NCBI GenBank assembly: GCA_037157565.1
Contig: JAZHRO010000050.1
Coordinates: forward strand, 43,782,001 to 43,846,000
Direction: 5' to 3'
DNA from: Thalassia testudinum
Taxonomy: Eukaryota; Streptophyta; Magnoliopsida; Alismatales; Hydrocharitaceae
Length of the DNA: 64,000 nucleotides
Numbering within the stretch: the stretch's first letter is position 1; the number at the start of each line of letters is the position of its first letter. This document shows positions 12,485 through 23,653 of the stretch, one piece after another. A model generated the notes under the pieces. The model worked only from the letters and a program-made list of their open reading frames with translations. It was not told the DNA's origin and did no database searches. The position numbers and the translations under genes are program-made.

Positions 12485-13583
12485 ATGGTTGGTCAAAGGA
12501 GCCTTAAGGAATATTTCATTTCAACCAAACACCCTGGCCCTACACTACGTAGACATAAAGGGGAAAATTCCTATGAGATCAAGAGAAATGCCATACCCTT
12601 ACTGCCCTCCCTTTATGGTATTGCTAAGGAAGATCTCTACAGGCATATAGAGGAATTCACCAAGGTCTGTTCCACGGTGAAGCTGTAGGGTGTTACTGAT
12701 GATGCCCAAATGTGGACCCTCTTTCTTTTCTCCTACAAGGACAAGGCCAAGTATTGGTATCATACCTTAGATGGTATTAACACCTAGGATGCCTTGAAGA
12801 AGGAGTTTTTGTCGAAGTACTTCCCCATGAGAAAAACCAATCACTTTTGGAGGGCAATTATGAGTTTTGCTCAAAAGGATGGGGAAGCTTTCCATGATGC
12901 GTGGGAGCGCTTTAATGACCTTTTGAGACTTTGCTAGCATCACCAGGTGCCCAAGTGGTAGCTGGTTGAAAGGATCTACACTAGACTTAGTGATTTGTAG
13001 TGGCAGGCTGTGGATGGTGCCTCTGCAAGAACCTTTCTATCCAAGGCTGAGGAAGAAGCTTTTTTGATACATTGAGTGAGAATTCTATTCACCTAAATTC
13101 TGCCTACTCGGATAGAAAACACACTCTCATGCAAAGAATGTTGGAGGCAAATGATGCTAGGGACAACCAAAATTTAGCCTACCAGATCGAACTGTTGAAT
13201 CAAAATATGAAAGGGCTTATGTCGAGCCTTGGCCAATTCATGCCTAGTACTTCCACATCCCAAGCTTTAGAATGTTCCATTTGTCAAGGAAATACACATG
13301 CCACTGTGGATTTCCATTTGGCATCTCAATTCCATGAACTTGTACAAGCGGATCTGAATGTCGCCCAAGGGTTCTGTCCCAGACCTCGTAATGACCCTTT
13401 TTCCAACACTTATAATGAAGGTTGGAGAAACCACCGCAATTTTTCATGGAGACAGGGGAAAGTCTCCAATTTAGGGAATTACAAACCCCAACCCATTTAA
13501 GCTCAATAGTATAATCAACCTCCTAACCTTTCCCAACCACCCAAGACCTCCGAGATGGATGAGCTTAAGGCTATGTTGAAGGT
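12485..13583 (+). pseudogene. gag: gag of element C, 5' part, broken
   Basis: This would encode the retrotransposon capsid protein that forms the cytoplasmic particle. The first open part is 12485-12688. Beyond its stop the same frame still reads as the Ty3/gypsy gag core, with KYWYHTLDGI and FLSKYFP, then AWERFNDLLR. A frameshift near 13070 leads to the open part at 13072-13500, which holds CSICQGNTH, a CX2CX4H start of a zinc knuckle whose last cysteine appears replaced (VDF), and the motif YNEGWRNHRNFSW typical of Athila gag. There are several in-frame stops, most at sites where relatives have glutamine or tryptophan. Gag is cut at 13583 by element A and continues at 21409. Confidence 0.8.
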
Positions 13584-15372
13584 TGATGTAAACACATTTA
13601 TTCACATAAACTGTCTATTTATGCACATTCTTAGGCATATAGTTGCATCATACATTGTAAATATTGCATAACATGCATCATCTTGCATTTAGGTTAGATT
13701 GTATAAAGTTTAGGTTAATTTTCTCTTTTTATGGTAAGGGAATAGGACAATATTTTATCAGGGCCTCAGATTGAAGATCTAACTGTACGAATCTGATCAA
13801 ATTGGAGTTCAACGACTCCAAGATCGCCCTGATTGGACTTCTGTAGCATATGATGCAATCCGAGAAAGATCAAAGGTTAAGGGGCCAGGTGGTGCAAATC
13901 TGTTCTTCAGGTGACAAATTCGACCACACAGATGGGTTCAGATCGACAATCGCAACCCAATGGTACAAAAATCAATCCAATCCAACATCCGTGGCACCAC
14001 CTACATGCCTGTGAAGATGGACAGCCAAGATGGCACCATGTGGTGCCATCTCGGCCGCACAAATCGACCCAGCTAAAATGGCGAGGACACGCCGCACCCT
14101 CTCTCTCCTCGCGCACACGATCAGATCTTGGCCATTGGATCTTGATCCAATGGCGATGAGCGTACGCACCTCAGTTTGAAACGCGACAAAGTCTCAGCCT
14201 TGGCACATTGGTTGAGCGCTCCATGCGCGAGATGAGGGTGTGGGTTCGAAGCTCACTACGCACCTCAATTCAGCGAGTGCAAGGCGCAGTCGATTTTGGC
14301 AGTTGGATGCAGCAGGGATGGCAGATGGAGCAGTGATGTGGCACAACCAGAGCTCATAGATCCTTCATGCGTGATTAGACGCACCCTTTACGCGTGATCA
14401 GATGCGGGCATGCGAAGGGCACAATGGCTTTTAAGCCATCCGATCTTGCGATCGGATGGTTGACAGTGCATGGACGTGATTGTGCATTGAAATAAAGGAA
14501 GAGGAGGGGGCGGCACATGCACACGAGCTACGACCATGTTCATGGTCTTTAGTGATGCTTAAATCTGCCACTAAAGACCCCTATATTAATGTTTTCATGT
14601 TAAAATGTCCTATTTGCCACCAACCTCTTCACCTATAAAAAGGCCTACGCCCCCCCACATATCAAGCATCCCTTCCTCTCTTCCCTCACCCCCTCCAAAG
14701 CCCTAAGAGCTTGTCCCAAACCTAAGATGCTGGTCTAGAATTAAAAATACAATTTTTCCACCTCCTTATTTCCTTCGTGGAGCATCCTGCGGTTGTCTTC
14801 TCATCGTAGTTCGGGAAGCGCACCCCGCTGCAACGTCACCTTGCCCCATTCACCGTAGTCTATCGTCGTTCTCTTTCATCCTGCAACTCACCACCTTCGT
14901 TCAGGCACTCCGTCAACGCAGCTTATCCTCCAAGCAGCCGTCGAGGAGGATAACTTCTCTCCACCTTCCCTTTACTGCTTTCTAGAGTAGATTCATTACT
15001 TTCTGGCATAGATTTCCTGCTTTCTAGTGTAACAAGTAGTTGTAATGATTAGTTGCAATGAACATCACTTGATGATTATGAAATCCATGTGTATTCTATC
15101 TCTATTTTGTCTTTATTTGTAATATTCTCTCTCACTTCTATTCATTATTCTTTAAGTAGATAGCTAGTTTAGATTTAATTCGACCAGTTAATCTGCTTCG
15201 TGACAATAAAACAAATGCGATTTTTAATCAAACGTCCGCCTCCCTATGTTCAACCCGGAATTCCTTTCGAGTTTCAGTTAAATTTATCTATTGACGATTT
15301 TCCTTGCAAATCACACTACAACGACGGGTTCTCCAAACTCAAGCCTTTTTGCGTAGAATTTTCAAATCAACA
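13584..15372 (+). mobile_element. 5' LTR of element A
   Basis: It starts TGATGTAAACAC and ends AATCAACA. The TATA box is at 14634 (TATAAAAAGG). Dyads lie at 14433-14460 (AGCCATCCGATC, 4-nt loop, GATCGGATGGTT) and 14547-14576 (CTTTAGTGATG with CCACTAAAG). The U5 motif CGTCCGCCTCCCTATGTTC starts near 15231. The frames at 13907-14169 and 15200-15466 are chance frames inside the LTR and are not conserved in the other four copies. Confidence 0.9.
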
Positions 15373-15375
15373 TTT

Positions 15376-15393
15376 TGGTGCCAATGCTGGGAG
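15376..15393 (+). other. Primer-binding site of element A
   Basis: TGGTGCCAATGCTGGGAG begins 3 nt after the LTR. It matches the tRNA-Asp-type site (TGGCGCCGTTGCCGG) with a few changes. Confidence 0.8.
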
Positions 15394-16519
15394 GCAACAC
15401 TCTTTGATTTTTCACATTTTTCAGCTTACTGATCATTTACCTCACATCTCTCCTTTCTTATTGTGATTGCAGGTACTCTCTCGAGATGGAAAAAGAGGTA
15501 GATTGGAGTAAAGTGCTGTTGATGGGTCTATAAGTTTACCCCACCTCCCCACCCACTGTATTTCATTCCATCACCTAATAACACAAACCTTAATTAACTT
15601 AGGAGCTTGCATAAACTCTAAGGGTAGCTTTGATTGTTTGTTTGTAACCTCCACCCGCCTCACCCTCTTCATATAAAGAAAAATTTTTAAAAAAAAATCT
15701 CACAGAGGTGTACAACCTCTTCTTATTCTTCATACTCAACTAGTAACATGATCTTTGGGACTGGTACACTCATCAACACATAATTTAGTAGAAATCAGAT
15801 TAGGTAATCATTAGTGTGCCTAATTAAGTGGTGCATCAGGCTAATTGTTTGAGTTATTTGAGCCACACCACTTCAACTAAAAATAACTCATCAAGTAGCT
15901 GCCAAATAGGTTCAACTTCTAGGACTAAACTAGGCATTCCACATTTCTAGTTTGATTTCAAAGCAAAACATCTTCACCTATGCTTTCAAAACCTGGTGTG
16001 CCAACTGAACTTGATTGAATACACCTAAAGTTGAATTCTAAAAGCTACTAAGCAAGATTTAAACCCTAAAATTCACCACATCCAAAAATAATCTTGCTTG
16101 AAAACCACTGGTTGTGCACGCACACACATATCAATCAATCATTAAGGGCACAACCTAGATAAAGGGCCCATCACAATTCAAAGCACATTCAAACCTAACC
16201 CTAATTGAAACAGAGTGCATGTTGGCCTTAAGGATTGGACTCACTCTTCGGAGCCCAGATCGAGATTCTTTTCAATTAGTTTGTTTCTACCTTTCAATCT
16301 GATGTCTAGCTAGGGGAGCAGAATCAAATGATTGTTGTTGGGAGGTACACTAGGAACCAAAGGTGTAAGCCAAAGAAGAACCTTCTCCCCATCCCCTCTC
16401 TCTAACTGGTTGGGTTGACCAGAAAGAACTAGATCAAATTATTTCTTCAACTCAAGACAGGTTCTGGGAGTCTGTAGGTCTTAAGGCTAGCCCACTTAAG
16501 GACAAGTTTGATTGTTTGT
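15394..16519 (+). other. Leader of element A
   Basis: The non-coding leader is shared with element F (52753-53960): both contain GATTGGAGTAAAGTGC or AACTGGAGTAAAGTGC soon after the primer site, and AAGAACCTTCTCCCC with a following CTAACTGGTTGG or CTAATTGGTTGG. This shared leader supports a common packaging or translation signal (inference). Confidence 0.75.
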
Positions 16520-18240
16520 ATTGTTGGGCACCTTTCTTCCTCCCATTCTGGCACGGATCCTTCCAGATCCTATTTGCACTTCCACTCCTACCCTCCTACC
16601 ACTACTTATTCCCAAAATGATTATTATTCCAACTAGACTTATTCTCATTTATCTTCTAGTTGGGATAATCCTGATTGGGGATACAGTTCCAGACCTCTGT
16701 GTTCAGGGTCTAACCGTGGACACCATGATCTTGATTGTTATCCTTCTCCGAGCTACATCGATTATAGATCACTGCCCTCATTTGGACAACCTAATATGAT
16801 CTACAATCACGAAGGATTTGCTGATCCTTACCCTTCCCAAGATTACACTGCATATAGGTCATCACCCCTTTATGCACAACCTGAAATGACCTATTATCAG
16901 GGAGGGTACCAAGAACCCCAATTCGTTGACTCCCCTACACTGAACCCAAACCATCCCAACCCTGAACCAAATCATTTGGTTCATGTTAACCAGGTCCAAA
17001 ATAAGGTGTTGGATAACTTAAGGAATACCATTCAATCTTTAGAAGCTCAGCCAACACCTTGCTCTAAAGAACTGGAGCCTCTGATTGAAATGATTAACGA
17101 TCTTAATAAGTATTTGTTGGATTGGCTCTAGGATGTTAAGGATAAGGACCCAGGTGAGTTTTTACTTGGGAAGTTATTGAAATTGAGGATGATATTTGTG
17201 ATTGCTCTAGTCCAATCTTGGGAGGATTACCAGGATGAGCCCCTGAAAGGAGAGCCGATGTCAGAATCTGCTCAACCACCTGTAGAGGGGGACACATTTT
17301 ACGAGACCAAGGTTGACTAGGTTGTTCTAGAGCAATTGAATAAGGATGAATTAAATTCTTCACCTGAGATCCCTAAGTCGAGGAATGAGGAAGCATATGT
17401 CTCCATGGAACTGAAAGTAATTGATATTTTGAGACATACATTAATGCAAATTTGGAATTCTTTGATTCTGAAGGTGAAGAATCATTATGCAAAGTCCCAC
17501 TTGAGTTTACAGCACACGAATTTAGTGAGACGACTGGGCCTGAGGAATTCAATGAATCATTTGATGGCCCTAAACTTGAGGAATTTGATCCTATTGGGGC
17601 TCGCATGGCAGATTCAGATCCTGCTATTAAGGATTCAATTCAAAGCCCCATTCCTCAATAATACCCCATTGAGCATGTTGATGATTTTGATTTTGAGATC
17701 ACTAAACGAAAGTCAATTTTGATTCAACCATCAATCTTGAACTTGGAAATTTTAAATGGGGTGATTATCATGAAAGTGGTCCCAGAATCTAAAGTCCTGA
17801 TTGCGGAGGATAGGAATTGGGAAATCATGGTATGGGAAGCCAATTCCGATGGAAGAAAAAGACCAAGTCTAAGAGTGCCTATTTGTCTAAAACCACCAAC
17901 CTTCTACCAGGACCCTTATGACATCTTTGACTCAGAGGATGTTCAACCCAAGCACAGATTCATTGATTATCATTTTGAGCTTAATTTCTTTGTAATCCAA
18001 CTTTTTGGTCTTGGGTTGCGTCCTCATAAATCGTAGGCCCAACCCTGCTTGCATGCTGATCTTAGGTTTTGGATAATTTTTATCCAGAACCTTAGATATA
18101 CTCAACCATGGGGTATGGGTCTACACCACAATCTCGTCCAGATCTATGGACATCTGTTGGCAAGTCATGAGGTGAATCTTTTTATCCTGATTCTGACCTT
18201 CACTTATCAATTCTTTATTTCTTCTTTATTTGTATAGTGT
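16520..18240 (+). pseudogene. Unknown ORF of element A, broken
   Basis: I do not recognise this protein. It is the only coding region of A and aligns with 41918-40088 of element B. Open pieces are 16796-17131, 17336-17722 (partly shadowed by another frame), 17719-18036 and 18049-18237. The N-terminal part is rich in Tyr, Pro, Ser and Gln with two related units of about 30 residues containing SSPLYAQPEMTYYQGGYQEP or its relative. A helical part follows (VLDNLRNTIQSLE, then LIEMINDLNKYLLDWL), then an acidic middle and a hydrophobic C-terminus (WGMGLHHNLVQI and an Ile/Phe-rich run). A stop after DWL (TAG) replaces a CAG that B keeps. No gag zinc knuckle or pol motif is seen. Confidence 0.7.
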
Positions 18241-18244
18241 GCCG

Positions 18245-19611
18245 AGCTGAAGGCACTAAATTCAGCACGTATACAGTTTATTTTTTTTTGGAGTTGACCG
18301 GGTAGTCATGCAATTCAGGTGCTTTCTTCTCTACTCTACACTTTGTTATGTCTTTTTAATACAATGAGGACATTGCATTGATAGGCATGGGGGGTGGATA
18401 TTAATCTCTGAATTATTTCGTTAGCTCTTTAGATTATTTTTGTTTTCTTTTTATTTATTAAAAAAAATTATGGAATTAGGAAAGAGAACTTGGACTTTAG
18501 AAAATTTTCAATCTTAGATAATAAAACTATACGACTTGAACACTAAGACCCTTCAAGTCTTCGGGCGTAATCAGCCTGGGTGTCCACTAAAATGTGGATT
18601 TTTTTATTGAGTCATCGCCATTCTGAATTCAATTTCTAATTTAATTAAATAAGTTATGATGATAAGTACATGACTTATCAACCCGCCCTCTGATTTGAGG
18701 GGATTTTAAATCTAAGCATCTACACACTATTTGCACTGACTTGCTTTCCGACGATTTTACGAAAATTGGGTAGCTCATGAACCTTTTAGGGTGGTATGGC
18801 TAACAAGTTATTGTGGGTAACAGTCCATTGGTAGGTTGTCCAAAGCCCAGTCATACGACCATTCTTTTCCCGTTGCCTTTAGGTAAATCTTAGATCAAGG
18901 AAGCCACCTACTTAAGGAAAGAAAAGAAAAAGAAAAATATCAAAAATGAAAGAAAACAAAAAACAAAAGGAGAAAAGAAAAAAAAAAGAAATAAGCCATG
19001 CTTCACTGCACGAGAATGGCTGGCAAGTTATCATGGGTAACAGTCCATTGGTTGGTTATCCAGATTCCAGCTCACCAAAATGCACGTTTAATCCTAAACA
19101 CTTAAGAAGTGGAGAAGTAGAATAAGCAGGGAGATATACACTAGGTTCACCCTTGTGTTGTCCCGATAAAAATGAAAGTAGGGAGAAAGCTAATGGTCTA
19201 ATTGATACACCTTTAGGCAGAATTTTTTTTTAAAGGTCACCTAGGAGTGTAGAAACTCGAAGTTCGCTCTAATCACCGATCAGTGAGTCTAACACATTTA
19301 CAAAAAGATGCCTAGAACTTAGAGCTCTCATCGGGTCTTGGGTGGGTTGAGTGGTCGTAGAAAACTGCTCCGAAACCCTAAACTCAAAAATCCAAAAAGA
19401 AAAAGAAAAGAAGAAAAAGAAAAAAAAGATCCTTCTTTGAATAAGGCTAGGGCTTGAGGAGGTCTACATTTTGGCAGACACCTGGGTGTTGTTGTGTCTC
19501 TGTAAATCCCTAAGTATTGAAAAATAACATTTGCCCAAGAAATCTAATTCTAATCACTTATAAATAGCATGTAGTTTTTCTAGCAACTAGCAAAAAATAG
19601 GCAAGGGATTG
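18245..19611 (+). other. 3' non-coding region of element A
   Basis: It starts with the block GAGCTGAAGGCACTAAATTC, which is also in B and E. Then come ACAATGAGGACATTGCA and TAGGCATGGGGGG (18361-18393), a purine-tract block repeated in B, E and G. A dyad GATAAGTACATGACTTATC lies near 18661. Two A-rich tracts (18905-18990 and 19390-19430) separate repeated stem-loops. The region ends in a degenerate purine tract (AATAGGCAAGGGATTG) at the 3' LTR. Confidence 0.75.
18798..19072 (+). repeat. Pair of repeated stem-loop units in element A
   Basis: Two copies of a unit of about 55 bp lie at 18798-18852 and 19018-19072. Both contain GTAACAGTCCATTGG. The arms TGGGTAAC and GTTATCCA (second copy) or GTTGTCCA (first copy) can pair, the first copy using G-T pairs. 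The same pair of units occurs in element B at 39379-39645. Confidence 0.7.
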
Positions 19612-21408
19612 TGATGTAAACATGTTTATATCACATAAACCGTCAATTTATGCATATTCTTAGGCATATAGTTGCATCATACATTATAAATATTGTATAA
19701 CATGCATCATCTTGCATTTAGGGCAGATTATGTAAAGTTAGGTTAATTTTCTCTTTCTATGGTCAGGGAACAAGGCAATATTTTATTAGGGCCTCGGATT
19801 GAAGATCCAATCATATGGAGCTGATCAGGGTGACAATTGGAGTTCAACACTCCAAGATCACCCAGATCGGACTTCCATAGCATCTGATGTAGTCCAAGAA
19901 AGATTAGAGGTTAAGGGGTTAGGAGGTGTAAATCCCTTCTTTAAACGACAAATCCGATCTCATAGATGGGTTTGAATCGACAATTGCATCCTAGCAACAC
20001 AAAAGTTGATCCAATCCGACATCCGTGGCACCACCTACAAGCATGTGAAGATGGATGGCTAAGATGATGCCATGTGGCGTCATCTCGGCTAGCCAAATCA
20101 ACCTAGCAAAAATGGCGAGGACCTGCAGCACCCTCTCTCTCCTCACACACACAATCATATCTGGTCCATTGGATATTGATCCAACGGCCATGAGCATACG
20201 CACCTCGGTTGGAAACGCAACAAAGTCTCAGCCTTAGCACATTGGTTGAGCGCTCCACGCGCGAGATGAGGGCGCGGGTTCGAAGCTTACAACACGCCTC
20301 AATTCAACGCAGCTCAAGGCGCAACCGATTTCGACCGTTGGATGTGACGCAGACTGTAGATGGAGCAGCAACATTGCACAACTAGAGTGCACGGATCCTT
20401 CACGTGCGATTAGACACATCCTTTACGTGCAATCAGATGCTGGCGCGTGAAGGATACAATGGCTTTGAAGCCATCTGATCTTGCGATCAGATGGTAGACA
20501 ATGCATTGATGTGATTTTGCATTGAAACAAAGGAAGAGGAGGGGGCGACATGTGCGCATGAGCTACGGCCACGTTCAAGGTCTTTAGTGACGCTTAAATT
20601 CTTCACTAAAGACCCTTGAATTAATGTTTTCATGTTAAAATGTCCTATTTGCCCCCAACCTCTACACCTATAAAAAGGCCTACGCCCCCCAAATATCAAG
20701 CATCCCTTCCTCTCTTCTCTTACCCCCTCCAAAGCTCTAAGAGCTTGTCCCAAACCCGGGATGCTCCTCTAGAGTTAAAAATACAATTTTTCCACCTTCT
20801 CATCCCTTTCATGGAGCATCATGCGGTTGTCTTCTCACTGTCGTTTGGGAAGCGGATCCCGCTGCGACGTTGCCCTGCCCTGTTCTCCATCGTCCATCAT
20901 CATTCTCCTTCATCCCGCATCTCACCACCTTCATCCAGGCACTCTGTCAATGTAGCTCTTCCTCTCAGTAGCCGTTGAGGAGGATAACTTCTCTCCACCT
21001 TCTCTTTATTGCTTTCTAGAGTAGATTTACTACTTTCTAGCATAGATTTCCTGCTTTCTAGTGGAACAAGTAGTTGTAATGATTAGTTGTAATGAACATC
21101 ACTTGATGATTATGAAATCCATGTGTCTTCTATCGCTATTTTGTCTTTATTTGTAATATTATTTCTCTCTCTTCTATTCATTATTCATTGAGTAGATAGC
21201 TAGTTTAGATTCAATTCAACCAGTTAATCTACTTTGTGACATTAAAATAAATGCAGCTTTTAATCAAACATCCTCCTCCCTGTGTTTGACTCGAAATTAC
21301 TTTTGAGTTTCGATTAAATTTATCTGTTGACAAGTTTTCTCGCAAATCGCACTACAACGATGGGTTTTCCAAACTCAAACATTTTTGCGTAGAATTTTCG
21401 AAACAACA
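19612..21408 (+). mobile_element. 3' LTR of element A
   Basis: It starts TGATGTAAACATG and ends AACAACA. The TATA box is at 20669 (TATAAAAAGG). Dyads lie at 20469-20496 (AGCCATCTGATC/GATCAGATGGTA) and near 20579-20608. It is clearly diverged from the 5' LTR by base changes and small indels, so A is not a recent insertion. Confidence 0.9.
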
Positions 21409-21825
21409 AAGGCCTTGCAGGAAAATCAAAGCATGATCATCCAATCTCATGACAAGGCAAACAATGAGATGAAATTCCAAATTGGATACCTAGTCAAGGT
21501 TGTAAGAAAAAGGGAGACTAGGAAGCTTCCCAATTCATCTGAGAACCCTAAAGGGAAAGGGATTGTCTTTAGGGAGCATGCTTAGGTGGTGACTATTATG
21601 AGAGGGAAAAAAATTTTAAAACCTGATGCTCCTATAGTCTCACCTTCTGAAAAACCATCCACCCTAACTTTCACCCCCACCAGAGAAGAGTTGCCCAACT
21701 CTCCTCCACTTGAAATCACCTCATCGGAAGAGGTTGTTCCCATTCCACCACTTACCCAACAAGACAACCCTTCCACACAGAGATCAAGAGTGCCCTTTCC
21801 AAAGCGCTTATCCACCTCTAGGTAG
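21409..21825 (+). pseudogene. gag: gag C-terminus and linker of element C
   Basis: This continues the gag interrupted at 13583. The open piece to 21585 has the coiled segment typical of the end of Athila gag (QSMIIQSHDKANNEMKFQIG and KLPNSSENPKG). After a stop (TAG) the frame resumes at 21586 with MRGKKILKPDAP and a Pro/Ser-rich linker that leads to protease. Sequence before 13583 (EMDELKAMLKV) and here reads as one protein once element A is taken out. Confidence 0.75.
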
Positions 21826-22085
21826 ACTTCCGTGGCTCATCTGGAGCCAAAGAAAGGATGGATGAAATCACGGAGACTTTCAAGCAAGTGCAGATAAACC
21901 TGCCCTTACTTGAAGCAAAAAGGCAGCTTCCATCCTATGCCCACTTTTTGAAGGACCTGTGCATGAAAAAGAGGAAATTTAGGAAATAGGTCCAATCAAA
22001 AGTTGTCCTTCCTGATTCCGTTAGCCCAAAAGTTTAACATGGCACACCCCCAAAACTTAAGCACCCAAGAACCCCATACATCTCG

Positions 22086-22835
22086 ATGGTCATTGGTGAC
22101 CTACATATAGATAAGGCTCTGCTTGATCTAGGTGTGGGGGTGAATATCCTTCCGAGCTATGTGTATGAAAAACCTGGAGGAAGCAATCTAAAGCCTAGCC
22201 CGGTAATCCTCCAAGTTGTAGATCAATCACTCAAGACACCCCGAGGAATTCTAGAAGATGTCCTTATCAGAGTGGAGCACTTCTTCTTCCCCATAGACTT
22301 TTTGGTTTTGGACACTGACCCTACCAATAGGCCAACCAAGCCCTCCATTTTGGACTGCCCCTTCCTTGCAACTTCACATGCTTCAATAAATTGCAATACT
22401 GTGGCATTAAAAATGGGCTTTGGGAATAGGAAAATCTGGCTTAATGTGTTTGATGCTTATAAAGAAGCTAGGATTGAGGATTATTCTCAAGTTGAGGTGG
22501 TAGATGACCTGATTGAAGAGACAACCCCTATAGTTTTATGTGATGACCCCCTTCAGCATGTCATGCTAAATGAGCATTCCCATCTCTTGGAGGTATGTGA
22601 AGGGGATATAGTAGAATTTAAGGAGTTACTTGGTGTTTCTACTGAGTCTCTTTCCCCATCATCTCTACCTAAGGTAGATCTGCTACTTAAGATGGGAACA
22701 TCTATTATGAAACCCTCAACCATACAAGCCCCCGACCTTGAATTGAAACCCCTCTCGGACACTCTCAAGTGCATCTTCTTGGGTGCAAATGATACGCTCC
22801 CCATTATCATTTCTACTGTGCTATCTGAAGCATAG
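22086..22835 (+). pseudogene. Aspartic protease of element C
   Basis: The 249-residue open frame contains the retroviral-type protease that would cut the polyprotein. The active-site region is LLDLGVGVNILPS (about residues 13-25), with the aspartate kept and the usual DLGAS changed to DLGVG. The flap and hydrophobic segments (FFFPIDFLVLD) and the end of the domain (LDCPFLATSHASINC) follow. The linker to RT runs on to a TAG stop at about 22833. It is part of the pol frame, not a separate gene. Confidence 0.8.
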
Positions 22836-22844
22836 GAGGGAGCC

Positions 22845-23653
22845 TTGATTGAATGTTTGTCTAGGCACAAGGGAGCTATTGCTTGGAGCGTTGCAGATAT
22901 TAAGGGTTTAAACACTACACTCTGCATGCACCACATTTATACTAATGATTCCATGAAGCCATTTAGGAGCATGCAGAGACATCTTAACCCCAACATGAGG
23001 GAGGTTGTTAGAAAGGAAATTCTGAAGTGGTTGGACACTAGGATCATTTATCCCATTGCGGATAGTAAATGGCTAAGTCCTATCCATGTGGTGCCAAAGA
23101 AGGTAGGCTTTATTGTGGAAATTAATTACCAAGGAGAACAAGTGGTGACTAAACCCTCAATAGGATGGAAGGTCTACATTGATTACCGCAAGTTGAACAC
23201 CACTACACAGAAAGATCACTTTCCCTTACCTTTTATTGACCAAATTCTTGAAAAATTGGCAGGGAATAAGTATTATTACTTTCTTGATGGATATTCTAGG
23301 TACAACCAGGTTGTAGTCTTCCTTGATGGCTAGGAGAAGACGACTCACAAGTCCTTACAGTACCCTTTACATTCAGGCATATGCTGTTTGGACTATGTAA
23401 TGCACCGGCAACCTTCTAGCAGTGCATGATGTCCATTTTCTCAAACATGATTGACAAGTGTGTCGAAGTGTTTATGGATGACTTCTCCATTTACGGCTCA
23501 TCTTTTGACCACTGTCTCTTACACTTAGAGAATGTGCTGAAGCGATGTAGGGAGACTGGTTTAGTCCTCAGCTGGGAGAAAAGCCACTTCATGGTACAGA
23601 AAGGCATTATACTTGGGCATGTTGTGTTTGAGAGGGGATTGGAAGTAGATAAG
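22845..23653 (+). pseudogene. Reverse transcriptase of element C, 5' part, broken
   Basis: The first piece (22845-23333) has LNPNMREVVRKEILKWLD, HVVPKK, VYIDYRKLN and DHFPLPFIDQILEKLAG, typical of Ty3/gypsy RT, and ends at a TAG. After a frameshifted stretch containing the LFGLCNAPATF region, the piece at 23426-23653 has the catalytic VFMDDFSIYG (FMDD in place of YMDD, as in other Athila elements) and LVLSWEKSHFMVQKGIILGH. The frame is cut at 23653 by solo LTR D and resumes at 27622. Confidence 0.85.

Larger units (their letters stand above)
13584..21408 (+). mobile_element. Element A: non-autonomous Athila-like LTR retrotransposon, complete
   Basis: It has two LTRs (13584-15372 and 19612-21408), a tRNA-Asp-type primer-binding site at 15376 and a purine tract before the 3' LTR. 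It is flanked by AAGGT (13579-13583) and AAGGC (21409-21413), a 5-bp target duplication with one change. It lies in the gag of element C, whose reading resumes on the far side. Its internal region of 4.2 kb has no protease, RT, RNase H or integrase, only one decayed reading frame of unknown function. LTR, primer site and leader match those of element F, which carries gag-pol; A is therefore probably mobilised in trans (inference). Confidence 0.9.

Noticed and set aside
16512..16799. Ile/Leu-rich 95-residue frame that looks membrane-spanning
   Set aside because: The frame that aligns with element B in this stretch is another one (Tyr/Ser/Pro-rich); this is a shadow.
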